NCBI GenBank assembly: GCA_963807675.1
Contig: CAWECP010000012.1
Span: 992,001 to 1,056,000 of the forward strand
Source of the DNA: Bog-473 sp963807675
GTDB lineage: Bacteria; Actinomycetota; Acidimicrobiia; Acidimicrobiales; RAAP-2
DNA: 64,000 nucleotides
Direction of reading: 5' to 3'
The translations under genes were made by a program, and so were the position numbers. Below are positions 1-10,100 of the stretch, piece by piece. How positions within the stretch are numbered: position 1 is the first letter of the stretch; every line of letters starts with the position of its first letter. The notes beneath the pieces were generated by a model. It did not search any database, was not told the origin of the DNA, and saw only the letters and a program-made list of their open reading frames with translations.

Positions 1-448
1 AGGGCGCGCTGCGGTGGTCCGTGTGGCCGACCACGTCGGGCAGGTGCTGGTGCAGGGTGCCGCCCAGCTCCACGTTGAGGACCTGGCAGCCGCGGCAGAT
101 GGCCAGCACGGGCAGGTCGGCACGCAGAGCGGCGGCCAGCAGCGCCCGCTCGCTGGCGTCGCGGTGCTCGTCCACGCCGTTGACCTCGGGCGCGGGCTCC
201 TCGCCGTAGGCCCGGGGGTCGACGTCCCCGCCCCCGGTGAGCACGAGCCCGTCGAGGACGGCGATCACCTCGTCGGCGGCGGCGCCCGGGCCGTCGGGGG
301 CGGTGCTGGGCGGGGGCAGCAGGAGGGGCCGGCCCCCGGCCGTCGCCACCAGCTCGAAGTAGTTGTCGGGCAGCACGGCGGCCCGGCGCTGCCAGCGGCC
401 CCAGCTGGCCTCGACCACGTAGGTGGAGACGCCGATGAGCGGGATCAT
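1..448 (-). CDS. Class I glutamine amidotransferase, PuuD-like gamma-glutamyl hydrolase (partial)
   Basis: The first 149 residues are visible; the 3' end runs off the window. ATG at 448 begins MIPLIGVSTY, typical of the peptidase C26 family. The motifs VLTGGGDVDP (about residues 69-78) and AICRGCQ (115-121) are the oxyanion region and nucleophile elbow; Cys117 is the expected catalytic Cys. The C-terminal His/Glu of the triad lies outside the window. In polyamine catabolism PuuD hydrolyses the gamma-glutamyl amide to release GABA. The gene is divergent, across about 73 bp, from a PuuA/GlnA-like ligase, which supports a gamma-glutamylated amine pathway, but the substrate is inferred from context only. 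Confidence 0.85.
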   Translation of the reverse strand, partial: MIPLIGVSTYVVEASWGRWQRRAAVLPDNYFELVATAGGRPLLLPPPSTAPDGPGAAADEVIAVLDGLVLTGGGDVDPRAYGEEPAPEVNGVDEHRDASERALLAAALRADLPVLAICRGCQVLNVELGGTLHQHLPDVVGHTDHRSAP

Positions 449-521
449 GGGACCCAGCGTACAAACGCACAAAAGAGGCGGGGTGCAACGGGGCTGGACG
501 TTGGCGCCGGGCGCGGTCAAC

Positions 522-1892
522 ATGGCGGCCCATATGCCGGGCCGGGCGCTGATCGACGAGGGAATCGCGGACGGCTCCATCGACACCGTCGTCGTGGCCT
601 TCCCCGACATGCACGGGCGTCCGGTGGGCAAGCGGGTGACGGCGGACTTCTTCACCGCACACGTGGCCGAGCACGGGATCGAGGCGTGCGACTACCTGCT
701 GGCGGTCGACGTCGACATGAACCCGCTGCCCGGGTACCGCTTCACCAATTGGGACACCGGGTATGGCGACGTCGTCTGCCTGCCGGACTACGCCACGGCG
801 AGGACCATCCCGTGGCTGCCCGGGACGGCCATGGTCGTCTGCGACCTGCAGGACGAGGCGGGTGCCCCGGTCGAGGTGTCACCCCGCCAAATGCTGCGGC
901 GCCAGCTCGAGCGGGCGGCCGAACGGGGACTGCGCGTGTGCTCGGCCACGGAGCTCGAGTTCTTCCTGTTCCAGGACTCCTACGCGGCCGCGGCCGAGGC
1001 CGGGTGGCGGGGGCTGACGCCGCACACGTCGACCATCGAGGACTACCAGCTGCTGCAGACGGCGCGCGAGGAGTACGTCCTGCGTCGCATCCGCAACGAA
1101 ATGGTGGGCGCCGACATCCCGGTCGAGTTCTCCAAGGGCGAGGCGGGCCGGGGCCAGCACGAGGTCAACGTCACCTACGACGAGGCCTTGTCGACGGCCG
1201 ACCGGCATCTGGTGTTCAAGAACGGGATCAAGGAGATCGCGGCCCAGGAGGGGCGGGCGGCCACCTTCATGGCCAAGTGGACGATGGACGACGTCGGGTC
1301 GTCGTGCCACGTGCACACGAGCCTGTGGGACCTCGAGACGGACGCGCCGCTCATGGCGGACCCTTCCGATGCTGCCGCGCTGTCGACACTGGGACGGCAC
1401 TTCCTGGCCGGGCAGATCCACGCCGCCCGGGAGTTGGCCTGGTGCGCCGCGCCGACGGTGAACTCGTACCGGCGCTACGTGCCCGGGAGCTGGGCGCCCA
1501 CGGCGGCGGTCTGGGGCGAGGACAACCGGACGTGCGGCTTCCGGGTCGTCGGGCACGGGGCCGGCCGGCGGGTGGAGTCCCGCATCCCCGGGGCCGACGT
1601 CAATCCGTACATCGTGCTGGCGGCGTCCATCGCCGCCGGGCTGTACGGCATCGACCACGAGCTCGACCCGGGCGAGCCGTACGCCGCCAACGCCTACGAG
1701 GCGACCGACGTGCCCCGCATCCCGACGACGCTGGTGGAGGCGATCGAGGCGCTGCGCTCCTCGACGGTGGCGCTCGAGGCCTTTGGGGCGGACGTGCACC
1801 ATCACCTCTTGAACACGGCCGAGCAGGAATGGCTGGCTTCGAACCGCCACGTGACGGACTGGGAGCTGGCCCGGAACTTCGAGCGGATGTAG
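522..1892 (+). CDS. Glutamine synthetase-family ligase (gamma-glutamylpolyamine synthetase-like)
   Basis: A 456-residue member of the GlnA catalytic family. Visible signatures are SATELEFFLF near residues 141-150 (metal-binding Glu), FSKGEAGRGQHEVN near 200, SCHVHTSLWD near 265 (ATP/metal His) and NPYIVLAASIAAG near the C-terminus. ATG at 522 is preferred because a longer version starting at 423 would run into the divergent amidotransferase. Members beside a PuuD-like hydrolase commonly gamma-glutamylate putrescine or other amines rather than assimilate ammonia; the pairing suggests this here, but a biosynthetic glutamine synthetase cannot be excluded from sequence alone. Confidence 0.85.
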   Translation: MAAHMPGRALIDEGIADGSIDTVVVAFPDMHGRPVGKRVTADFFTAHVAEHGIEACDYLLAVDVDMNPLPGYRFTNWDTGYGDVVCLPDYATARTIPWLPGTAMVVCDLQDEAGAPVEVSPRQMLRRQLERAAERGLRVCSATELEFFLFQDSYAAAAEAGWRGLTPHTSTIEDYQLLQTAREEYVLRRIRNEMVGADIPVEFSKGEAGRGQHEVNVTYDEALSTADRHLVFKNGIKEIAAQEGRAATFMAKWTMDDVGSSCHVHTSLWDLETDAPLMADPSDAAALSTLGRHFLAGQIHAARELAWCAAPTVNSYRRYVPGSWAPTAAVWGEDNRTCGFRVVGHGAGRRVESRIPGADVNPYIVLAASIAAGLYGIDHELDPGEPYAANAYEATDVPRIPTTLVEAIEALRSSTVALEAFGADVHHHLLNTAEQEWLASNRHVTDWELARNFERM

Positions 1893-1957
1893 GGATCGGC
1901 GGCCTTTCTGTTCCGGACCCGGGTCGGGCGCCCCGGCCCCGGTAAGGTCGCCCGGTC

Positions 1958-2836
1958 ATGGTGCTGCGCTCGCAATTGTGCTCGGCTGAGTCGCTGCGCT
2001 CGCCGGCGTTGCGGGTGTGGGCGGAACGGCTGCGCCCGGTGTGGGCCGCGTCGGACCAGGAGCGACGAGACGTCATGCTGCACCGCAAGATGTGGGAGTG
2101 GCTCTTCATCGCCGAGGCGCTGCACGAGCGGGGGTTGCTGGACCCAGGGCGCACGGGCCTGGGTTTCGGGGTGGGGCAGGAACCCCTGACGGCGCTGTTC
2201 GCGGCGGACGGGTGCGCCGTCGTCGCCACCGACCAACCGCACGACGCGGCGGTGATGAGCGGCTGGACGGACTCGTCGTCGGAATGGGCGGGCGGACTCG
2301 AGAACCTCAACCGCTCCGGGCTGTGCCCCGAGGACGAGTTCGCCCGCCGTGTGCGTTTTCGGGCCGTCGACATGAACGCCATTCCCCGCGACCTTCGCAC
2401 AGGCGGCTTCGACTTCACGTGGTCGTCGTGTGCCCTGGAGCACCTGGGCACCTTGGCGGCCGGGGCGGACTTCGTGGTGGCGCAGATGGACTGCCTGAAG
2501 CCCGGTGGCGTCGCCGTCCACACGACGGAGTATCTGGTGTCCTCCAACGACGTGACGGTGGAGGCCGGCGGGACGGTGTTCTACCGGCGCCGTGACATCG
2601 AGGCGCTGGTCGCCCGTCTGCGCAAGCTGGGCCACGACATCGACGTCGACTACAGCGAGGGCACCACGCCAGAGGACCTGCACGTCGACGTGCCGCCGTA
2701 CTCCGACGTCCACCTCCGTACCGAGTTGGCGGGGTACGTCACCACGTCGTTGGCCCTGGTCGTGACGAAGGGCACCGGCCGGCGGCGGCGGGGCGGGCCG
2801 CGACGCTCCGTGGTGGGTCGGCGGGGAGGCGAGTGA
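1958..2836 (+). CDS. SAM-dependent methyltransferase-like protein
   Basis: A 292-residue protein with a class I methyltransferase core. Motif I is GLGFGVGQEPLTALFAADG (about 68-86), followed by VVATDQP as the acidic end of strand beta2, WSSCALEHLG around 155 as the methyltransferase-11 style loop, and LKPGGVAVHTTEYLV as the beta5 region. The last 20 residues are Arg/Gly rich and probably disordered. Substrate unknown; related proteins are often found in sugar or glycan modification loci. ATG at 1958 has no strong Shine-Dalgarno, so an internal start is possible. It lies 65 bp after the glutamine synthetase-like gene and converges with the kinase downstream. Confidence 0.6.
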   Translation: MVLRSQLCSAESLRSPALRVWAERLRPVWAASDQERRDVMLHRKMWEWLFIAEALHERGLLDPGRTGLGFGVGQEPLTALFAADGCAVVATDQPHDAAVMSGWTDSSSEWAGGLENLNRSGLCPEDEFARRVRFRAVDMNAIPRDLRTGGFDFTWSSCALEHLGTLAAGADFVVAQMDCLKPGGVAVHTTEYLVSSNDVTVEAGGTVFYRRRDIEALVARLRKLGHDIDVDYSEGTTPEDLHVDVPPYSDVHLRTELAGYVTTSLALVVTKGTGRRRRGGPRRSVVGRRGGE

Positions 2837-2850
2837 GGTCTTCGTCCGGA

Positions 2851-4524
2851 CTAGGGCGAAGCCTGCAGGCGGCGCCCGTTCAGCCGCTTGTGGATCCCCT
2901 TCGTCTCCTTGTACAGGTTGACGAACTCCTTGAGCACGTCGGCGTAGACGGCGGCCGACGTCGGATCGGGCTGGTAGGTGGCCTTCACCCGGACGGTGCC
3001 CGGAATGTCGGACTCGCGTATGTGGCCCAGAGCGAGCAGCGTGAGCAGGCCGGCGCCCCGCACGTTGGCCAGCACCGGGTCGGCCACCTGGCGGATGGTG
3101 CGCCCGGTGGCGTCGGCGTGGATTTGGGACCACAGATCCGAGTTGGCGCCGCCTCCCACGAAGGCGAGCGAGGAGAACTCCTTCTTGCAGAACTTTTCGA
3201 CCGCGCCGAGCAGCCAGGCCGAGTTCAGCGCCACGCCCTCGAAGACGGCCCGCACCATGTCCGAGCGGCTCGATGACAGCGAGAGGTTGTGGAAGCCGCC
3301 CCGGATGGTGTGGTCGTCGACCGGCGACCGCTCCCCGTTGAGCCATGGGGTGAACAGGACGCCGTGCGCGCCGGGCGGCACCGAGGCCGCCACGTCGTTG
3401 AGGAGGCCGAAGACGCCGTCGGGCGGCACGCCGGCGTCGGCAGCCAGGGCATCGCCAGGATACAGGACGTTGTCGCGCAGCCAGGTCAGGCACGCCCCAC
3501 CGGTCTCGTGCTCGTCGGCGATCACGTAGCGGCCGGGGAGGCCCGAGGGGATGGAGGCGATGTTGGTCAGGGGGTCCGTCTTCTTGAACGGGACGTGGCA
3601 GCTGACCCAGCTCGAGGTACCGATGTAGAGGTGACCGTCGAAGTTGGCCACGGCGCCCGAGCCGACCGCCGCCGAGTGCAAGTCGCCGGTGCCGGCCACG
3701 ACGGGGGTCCCCGGCAGGAGTCCCAGCTCCGACGCCGCGGCGGGGGTCAGCCCGCCGAGCACGCTCCCGGTCGGCACCAGCTCCGGCAACGTGGCCCGGT
3801 CGAGGCCGGCCAGCTCCATCAGGGCGTCGTCGTAGGCCACCGCGTTGATGTCACGGTTGTCGGTGACCCAGTGCAGCGTGATCGAGTCGTGCGACGCCCG
3901 GGCCAGCCCGGTCAGGCGCAGGTTGAGGTAGTCGACCGGCTCCAGGAACACGGCGGCGGCCCGGTAGACCTCCGGGCGCTGCTCGCGCAGGAAGTGGATG
4001 TGCCCGACGGGGTCCTTGCCCGACAGGCTCGGGATGCCTCCGCTGCGCCGCACCCAGCGCACCGCCTTGGAGGGGGCGTAGCCCTGGACCGTGAGCGCGC
4101 CGCGGACCGTCTCTCGCACGGCGTGGGCGCCCCGCGAGTCCAGCCAGATGATGGCGGGCCCGATGGCCGCGCCGTCCTTGTCGACCGCGACGGTGCCCGA
4201 CCACTGCGAGGTGCACCCCACGCCGACCACCCGCTCCGGTGCGACGCCGCTGTCCGCCAGCGCCCGGCGAGCGCAGGTGACGATGGCCGCCCACCAGTCG
4301 TCGGGGGACTGTTCGGCGCCGCCGTCGTCCGTCAGGCGCATACCGACCGGCTGGAACGCGTGACCGGCGATCCGCCCGGTGGCGGACAGCACCGCCACCT
4401 TGGGACCACCGGTGCCGAGGTCGACCGCTACGACATACGTCTCGTCGGGGCTGGAGCTCCCCGCGGTGCGGACCTCGACCGGCCTGGTGGCGTGCAGCCC
4501 TCCGGGCCCTGGCGGTGTCGGCAT
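2851..4524 (-). CDS. FGGY-family carbohydrate kinase (xylulokinase-like)
   Basis: 557 residues. The N-terminal FGGY domain starts VVAVDLGTGGPKVAVLS (phosphate-1 loop), with CTSQWSGTVAVD and a substrate-loop WLDSRGAHA. The C-terminal domain has GTGDLHSAAVGSG, TSSWVSCH and the adenosine motif AFVGGGANSDLWSQIHAD. The catalytic Asp is expected in GTGDLH. The usual family length is 480-550 residues; the extra 25 N-terminal residues are low complexity, so the true start may be inside. It phosphorylates a ketose or polyol, but no transporter or isomerase sits nearby to name the sugar. Confidence 0.8.
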   Translation of the reverse strand: MPTPPGPGGLHATRPVEVRTAGSSSPDETYVVAVDLGTGGPKVAVLSATGRIAGHAFQPVGMRLTDDGGAEQSPDDWWAAIVTCARRALADSGVAPERVVGVGCTSQWSGTVAVDKDGAAIGPAIIWLDSRGAHAVRETVRGALTVQGYAPSKAVRWVRRSGGIPSLSGKDPVGHIHFLREQRPEVYRAAAVFLEPVDYLNLRLTGLARASHDSITLHWVTDNRDINAVAYDDALMELAGLDRATLPELVPTGSVLGGLTPAAASELGLLPGTPVVAGTGDLHSAAVGSGAVANFDGHLYIGTSSWVSCHVPFKKTDPLTNIASIPSGLPGRYVIADEHETGGACLTWLRDNVLYPGDALAADAGVPPDGVFGLLNDVAASVPPGAHGVLFTPWLNGERSPVDDHTIRGGFHNLSLSSSRSDMVRAVFEGVALNSAWLLGAVEKFCKKEFSSLAFVGGGANSDLWSQIHADATGRTIRQVADPVLANVRGAGLLTLLALGHIRESDIPGTVRVKATYQPDPTSAAVYADVLKEFVNLYKETKGIHKRLNGRRLQASP

Positions 4525-4540
4525 GGCGAGCCAGCGTACC

Positions 4541-4576
4541 CAGCGGCGCCGACCCCCTCCGGGGCCGGCGCCGCTG
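4541..4576 (-). terminator. Strong GC hairpin between yceI and the sugar kinase
   Basis: A perfect 11-bp inverted repeat (CAGCGGCGCCG at 4541-4551 and its complement at 4566-4576) continues, after one A/C mismatch, into CCCC (4553-4556) pairing GGGG (4561-4564) around a 4-nt loop. It lies 24 bp past the yceI stop and 17 bp before the kinase start, both on the minus strand. There is no U-tract, which is common for actinobacterial terminators. It probably ends or attenuates yceI transcription. Confidence 0.55.
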
Positions 4577-4599
4577 TGCTGCCGCTCACACCGATGAGG

Positions 4600-5163
4600 T
4601 CACTCGGCCAGGCTGGCCTCGACCTCGATCTCGATGACGACCTTGTTGCCCACGACCACGCTGCCGTCGAGCAGCGAGTGGTTGAAGCTCACGCCGAAGT
4701 CGCGCCGGTCGATCTCCCCGTAGGCCGAGAACGCCACGACGGTCTTGCCCTCCACCATGGACGGGCCTTCGCCCAGGAACTCCAGGTTGAAGTCGACCGA
4801 CTTCGTCACGCCGCGGATGGTCAGGTCCGCCGTCAGGACCCAGCGGGTGTCGTCCACCTGCTTGAGGCCGGTGCTCTTCAGGTTCAGCGTGGGGTAGTTG
4901 GGGACGTCGAGGAAGTCGTTCGTCCGCAGGTGCTCGTCACGCTGGGGCTGGTTGGTGTGGATGCTGGCCGCGGCCACCAGCGCCTCCAGCGAGGACTCCG
5001 AGGGGTTCTCGGCCACGGTGAAGGTGCCCGAGACGTCGGTGAAACGGCCTCGCACCTTGGTGCCGATCAGGTGCCGGGCGATAAAACCGACCTCGGTGTG
5101 GGCCGGGTCGATCGTGTAGGTCCCTGCCTGCGGAAGGGTGGTCGTGGTGCTTGTACTGGTCAT
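4600..5163 (-). CDS. YceI-family lipocalin-like protein
   Basis: 187 residues. The family core is complete: AGTYTIDPAHTEVGFIARHL near the N-terminus, VRGRFTDVSGTFTVAENP, and GEIDRRDFGVSFNHSLLDG near the C-terminus. YceI proteins form a lipocalin-like barrel that binds polyisoprenoids or other amphiphiles and are often induced by stress. No signal peptide is visible, so this copy appears cytoplasmic. Start at 5163 is fixed by a perfect AAGGAG Shine-Dalgarno 8 nt upstream; an open extension further upstream would cross the promoter. Divergent from a MarR regulator, probably its repressor. Confidence 0.93.
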   Translation of the reverse strand: MTSTSTTTTLPQAGTYTIDPAHTEVGFIARHLIGTKVRGRFTDVSGTFTVAENPSESSLEALVAAASIHTNQPQRDEHLRTNDFLDVPNYPTLNLKSTGLKQVDDTRWVLTADLTIRGVTKSVDFNLEFLGEGPSMVEGKTVVAFSAYGEIDRRDFGVSFNHSLLDGSVVVGNKVVIEIEVEASLAE

Positions 5164-5192
5164 TTTGGGTCTCCTTGGTTGCTCGAACCGCT

Positions 5193-5232
5193 TGTTGACA
5201 GTATAATATCTGATTAGACAGATACTTGTCAA
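5193..5232. promoter_or_regulatory. AT-rich divergent promoter and nested palindromic operator for yceI/marR
   Basis: Two nested inverted repeats: inner ATCTG (5208-5212) with CAGAT (5219-5223), outer TTGACA (5195-5200) with TGTCAA (5227-5232). On the minus strand TTGACA (5232-5227) is followed after 18 nt by TATTAT, a good sigma70-type promoter for yceI. On the plus strand TTGACA at 5195 could serve marR. The stretch is far more AT-rich than its surroundings. The architecture fits MarR autoregulation plus repression of yceI; the binding protein is inferred. Confidence 0.7.
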
Positions 5233-5281
5233 TCAGAAACTGTGCAGTCGGCCTTCAACCGGGGGAGACTGAGGGAGCGCT

Positions 5282-5803
5282 ATGGGAACGGTGACCATGC
5301 CCGGCACGGGCTCAGAGGGTCGGGACGAGGCGCAGGACGCTGGGGGGACCTGCGGCGTCCTGGGCCAGATCGACGACGACCGCATCCAGATGATGGGCCT
5401 GCTCATCCGCACCCATCGCCGGCTCACCGACTCGCTCGGGCGCGAGCTGGAGGAGACGGTCGGGATCCCGCTCGTCTTCTTCGACGTCCTCATCCACGTC
5501 GGCGCCGCTCCCGAAGGGCGCCTCACCATGAGCCGCCTCAGCACCGACGTGGCCCTGACCACCGGCGGCGTCACGCGCCTGGTCGACCGCATGGTCGAGG
5601 CCGGCCTGGTGGCGCGGCAGAACTGCCCGAACGACCGGCGGAGCATCCACGTGGTGCTGACGCCCGAAGGGCAGGCGGTGCTGGGGCGGGCCGTGGCGGC
5701 GCACATCGACGGCATCGAGCGGCACCTGATGCAGCCGCTGTCGGGCACCGAGCGAGCCGCGCTGCGTTCAGTCCTGTCGAAGCTCCTCGACGCCGGCTGC
5801 TGA
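5282..5803 (+). CDS. MarR-family transcriptional regulator
   Basis: 173 residues with the MarR winged helix: a dimerisation helix near the N-terminus (RIQMMGLLIRTHRRLTDSL), recognition region RLTMSRLSTDVALTTGGVTR near residues 80-99 and the wing NCPNDRRSIHVVLTPEG near 120-136. No redox Cys pair typical of OhrR is apparent. The Shine-Dalgarno GAGGGAGC precedes ATG at 5282. It is divergent from yceI across an AT-rich palindromic operator, so it most likely controls yceI and itself. Ligand unknown. Confidence 0.9.
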   Translation: MGTVTMPGTGSEGRDEAQDAGGTCGVLGQIDDDRIQMMGLLIRTHRRLTDSLGRELEETVGIPLVFFDVLIHVGAAPEGRLTMSRLSTDVALTTGGVTRLVDRMVEAGLVARQNCPNDRRSIHVVLTPEGQAVLGRAVAAHIDGIERHLMQPLSGTERAALRSVLSKLLDAGC

Positions 5804-5874
5804 GCGGCGTCGTCGGCTTCTCGACGAGACTTCTCCGACGCGCCCCGTCTCCCGCCGCCGACCGTTCACCGGCG

Positions 5875-7116
5875 ATGAGGACGACAACGTCGACGACGGG
5901 ACCGGCGGTGCCAACCTCGTGCCCGGCCGCGCCCGGCGCGGCCGGGCTGGCCAAGATGTCCACCGACGAAGTGCGCGCCGAGGCGAAGGCGGCCGCGGTC
6001 CAGGCGGCGGCGTGGTCGGGGCGCTTTGCCGTGTACTTCGGCGAGCTCGACCGTCGCGACGCCTGGCGCGACGACGGGGCGGCTTCCGGCGAGTCGTGGA
6101 TCGTGGCCGAGACGGGGGCGTCCGTACCGACGGCACGGGCCCAGGCCCGCGTGGCCCAGCGTCTCTTCGACCTCCCGCATCTGGCCGAGAGGCTGTGCGC
6201 GGGTGAGCTCTCCTTCGACCAGGTGCGGGTGCTGGCCGACGTGGCGACCCCCGAGACCGACGCCGAGCTGGCCGAAGCCGCCCGGGGCCGCAGCGTCATA
6301 GAGCTGGGCGAGTTGGCCCGGGCCACGGCCCCGCCTCCCAAGCCCGACGCCGCTCCTGAGCGCCGCTCGGTGCGCTTCAACGCCAAGACGGGCACCATGA
6401 CGGCCCAGTTGCCGGCCGTCGACTTCACGACGGTGCAGGCGTTGGTCGAGGCGAAGGCCAAGAAGATCCCATCCGACGGGACGACGCCGTGGGACGAGCG
6501 TCAGGGCGACGCCTTCATGGACATCATGGCCGGGGCAAGCTCGGGCGGTCGGCCCTTGGGTGGGGCCAAGGGGGTCTACCTGGTGGTGGCCCACGTCCCC
6601 CTCGAGGCGTTGATCGACCACGATGGTGCGGAGTCCGACCTCTTCGGCGAGCTCGAACGCGGCGGGCTGATCTCTGCCGGCGTGACCCGGCGCCTGGCGT
6701 GCGAGGGAGCGGTCGTCGTGGCCGTCGACGACGCGGACGGCCAGACCATGTATGAGGGCCGAGCGACGAGGGACGCCACGCCCGCCCAGCGCCGGGAGAT
6801 CATGCGCCGGGACCGGCACTGTCGGTTTCCCGGCTGCACGCACGTGGTCTTCCACCAGCCCCACCACATCGACGAATGGGAGCGCGACCAGGGCCCGACC
6901 GATCTCGACAACCTGGTGGCGCTGTGCGCCTACCACCATGCCCTGGTCCACTCCAAAGGTTGGTCGCTGAGCGGAGATGCCAACGTCGAGATCATCTTCA
7001 CCGGCCCCCATGGCCGGGTCATGACCTCGCGCCCGTCACCGCTCTGGACCCGGGTCAGCACCCAGGCGGGCCGCAGGCTCGGGAGCAAGCAGACGCGGGC
7101 CGGCCCGTCGGGCTAA
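5875..7116 (+). CDS. DUF222 / HNH endonuclease-signature protein
   Basis: 413 residues. An N-terminal DUF222 (13E12 repeat-family) helical domain spans about residues 30-260; a C-terminal HNH domain follows, with RDRHCRFPGC, HQPHHIDEW and LCAYHHALVHSKGW supplying the HNH His residues and a Cys pair. These proteins occur in many paralogous copies in actinobacteria, some related to mycobacterial REP13E12 elements, but their biological role is not established. ATG at 5875 is the first convincing start. The 3' end overlaps the convergent ileS by 4 bp. Confidence 0.85.
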   Translation: MRTTTSTTGPAVPTSCPAAPGAAGLAKMSTDEVRAEAKAAAVQAAAWSGRFAVYFGELDRRDAWRDDGAASGESWIVAETGASVPTARAQARVAQRLFDLPHLAERLCAGELSFDQVRVLADVATPETDAELAEAARGRSVIELGELARATAPPPKPDAAPERRSVRFNAKTGTMTAQLPAVDFTTVQALVEAKAKKIPSDGTTPWDERQGDAFMDIMAGASSGGRPLGGAKGVYLVVAHVPLEALIDHDGAESDLFGELERGGLISAGVTRRLACEGAVVVAVDDADGQTMYEGRATRDATPAQRREIMRRDRHCRFPGCTHVVFHQPHHIDEWERDQGPTDLDNLVALCAYHHALVHSKGWSLSGDANVEIIFTGPHGRVMTSRPSPLWTRVSTQAGRRLGSKQTRAGPSG

Positions 7117-10100
7117 GCGTCCACCTTTTCCAGCCACACTTCGACTGGTCCCTCGAGTTCCTCCAATTCGAGCGGCGTCGCCGCGCCCGGGCCGGGCTCG
7201 GTCAGGATCTCGACGGCCAGGACTTCTCGGGCGATGAATTCGAGCTGCTCGGCGATGCCGTCCAGCCCGACCACATACAGCCGGATGCGGTCGGACACCT
7301 CGAGCCCGCTCGTCTTGCGCAGGTCCTGCACCAGGCGCACCACGTCGCGGGCCAGGCCTCGCTGGCGCAGCCCTTCGTCGACCATGAGATCGAGGGCCAC
7401 CACCTCCCCGCCTTCGCGGGACACCGCGAAGCCCGGTTGACCCCGCACCCGTAGCTGGAGATCGTCGGGCGTCAGCTCGACGGGCTCGCCCGCCAGCGTG
7501 ATCGTCACCGACTCGCCGGCTTCGAGCGCGGCTGCCGCGGCGGAGGCGTCGAGGGCCGCGAGCGCCGGCTTCAACCCCTGCCCTCGCTCGCGCAGCCGCG
7601 GGCCCAGGGTGCCGAAGTTCGGCACCAGCTCGAACTGGATGACCTCGCTCAGCTCGTCGGCCGTGTCGATTTCGTCGACGTTGAGCTCGTCGGCGACGAT
7701 GTCCCGGAGGATCTCGGGTGACCCGGCCGGGAGGAACACCAGGGCGCGGGACAGCGGCTGGCGCACCTTGACCGACGCCTCAGCCCGGGCCGCTCGGCCG
7801 AGCGACGTCAGCCGGCGGGCGAGCGCCATCTGCGCCTCCAGTTCGGCGTCGAGGTGGGAGGTGTCCGCCTTGGGCCAATCGGCCAGGTGCACCGATTCGT
7901 CCTCGTCTGCCTCCGTGAGATGCCGCCACAGGGTGTCGGCCACGAACGGGCAGAACGGCGCCAGCAGCATCGACAGTGTCGTCAGCACCGTGTGCAGCGT
8001 CGCCTGCGCCGCCAACGTGTCGCCCGGCGGTGCGTTGGGGTCGGTGCGCCAGAAACGGCGCCGGCTCCGCCGCACGTACCAATTCGAGAGGTCGTCGACC
8101 AGACCACCCAGTGCGGTGGCCGCCGGCAGTGGCTCGTAGTCGCTCAGGGAGTCCGTCGTCTCCACCACGGTGCTGGCCAACCGGGAGAGGATCCAGCGAT
8201 CGAGCGGACCCCGCTCGAGCGGGACCGGCACCGCGGGGTCGGACGGGTCGAAGCCGTTGAGCGACGCGTAGGTGGTGAAGAAGCTGAACGTGTTCCACAG
8301 GGTCAGGAGCATGTCGCGCATGGCCGTGTCGATGGCCCCGAGCGTCGCCCGCGTCGGCGTCCAGGGTGAGCCCTGGCTGAACATCCACCAACGCATGGCG
8401 TCGGCGCCGCGGGTGTCGAGGATGCTCCAGGGGTCGATGATGTTCCCGATCGACTTGGACATCTTGCGGCCCTCGGCATCGACGATGTGCCCCAGGCACA
8501 CCACGTGGCGGTACGGGCTCTCGCCGAACACCAGCGTGTTCACCGCCAGGAGCGAGTAGAACCACCCGCGCGTCTGGTCGATGGCCTCCGAGATGAAGTC
8601 CGCCGGGAAGACGAACGCCTCCTCGGACCCCGGAGCATGCGGGTAGCCCACCTGCGCGGCCGGCATGGAGCCCGAGTCGAACCAGGCGTCGATGACCGGC
8701 TCGACCCGCCGGGCCACCGACGGGGCGTCGCCGTCGTCGCCCTCGGAGGCGCAGGTCGAGCACGACGAACGTCACCTCGTCGATGGTGGGTCGGTGCGGA
8801 TCTATGTCGGTGACGTCCCGGCCGCACAGGTCTGACAGCTCCGAAAGGGAGCCCACACAGCGCAGGTGCCCGCGCCCGCAGCGCCAGATGGGCAGCGGGG
8901 TGCCCCAGTAGCGGTCCCGGGACAGGGCCCAGTCCACGTTGTTGGCCAGCCACTCGCCGAACCGGCCGTCGCGGATGTACGCCGGGTGCCAATCCACCGT
9001 GGCATTGGCGGCCAGCAGGTCGTCCTTGTACGTCGACGTGGCGATGTACCAACTCGGCTTGCCCCAGTAGATCAGCGGGGTGCGACATCGCCAGCAGTGC
9101 GGGTAGGAGTGCACGTAGGGCTGGCGCCGGATCAAAAGGCCGGTCGCCTCCAACCGGTCGTTGATGTCGTGGTTGGCCTCGCGCACGTCGCGCCCGGCCA
9201 GCCACGGGATCTCGGACGTGAACCGCCCGTCGGGACCGACTGGGTTGAGAGAGGGCAGGCCGTGCTCGCGACCGGTCTGGCGGTCGAGCTCACCGAAGGC
9301 CGGCGCCATGTGCACCAGGCCGGTGCCTTCCTCGGTGGTGACGTACCATGCGGGGACGACGCGCCACCCGTCGGCTCCGTGCGGGGCCGGCAGGTCGTCG
9401 AAGGGCCGTTGATAGTGCAGGCCCAGGAGCGCTGCGCCCGGAAACCGGGAGGTGATGCGGTCCCGCGCGCCCACTCCCAACACGTCGTCGACGAGCTCCT
9501 CGGCGATCACCGTCTGGTCCACCACGGCGTAGATCAGCTCGGGATTCACGGCCACGCCGGTGTTGGACAGGAGCGTCCAGGGTGTCGTCGTCCACACGGC
9601 GAGCCACCGCGCCGCACCGACGAGGTCCGGGTCGGCGTCGAGCAGACGGAGTCGGACGTAGGCCGACTCGTCCTCCTCGTCGCGGTAGACGTCGGCCTGG
9701 CCCAGTTCGTGGCTCGACAGCGCGGTGCCACAACGCGGGCAGTACGGCACCACCTTGAGGTCCTCGTAGAGCAATCCCCGGTCGAACATCGTCTGCAGGT
9801 GCCACCAGACCGACTCGATGTAGTCGGGGCTCAGCGTCCAGTAGGCCGCATCCATGTCGACCCAGTAGCCGATGCGCGTGGTCAGTCGGGCGAATTCGTC
9901 GACGTAGGAGTAGACGGACTCCCGGCAGAGCCGGGTGAACTCGGCGATGCCGACCTGCTCCTCTATCTGCTGCTTCCCCGTGATCCCGAGCTTCTTTTCG
10001 ACCTCGACCTCGACCGGCAGCCCATGCGTGTCCCAGCCGGCCCGGCGGGCCACGTAGGCGCCGTCCATGGTGCGGAAGCGGCAGAACAGGTCCTTGTAGA

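Noticed and set aside
14..1945. Long open plus-strand frame across the first 2 kb
   Set aside because: It overlaps the recognisable glutamine synthetase-like gene in another frame and has low-complexity Arg/Gly/Ala composition with no motif; a GC-rich shadow.
1802..5217. Long open frames opposite the methyltransferase, sugar kinase and yceI
   Set aside because: They are antisense to genes with clear motifs, are Arg/Pro/Gly rich and match no family I recognise.
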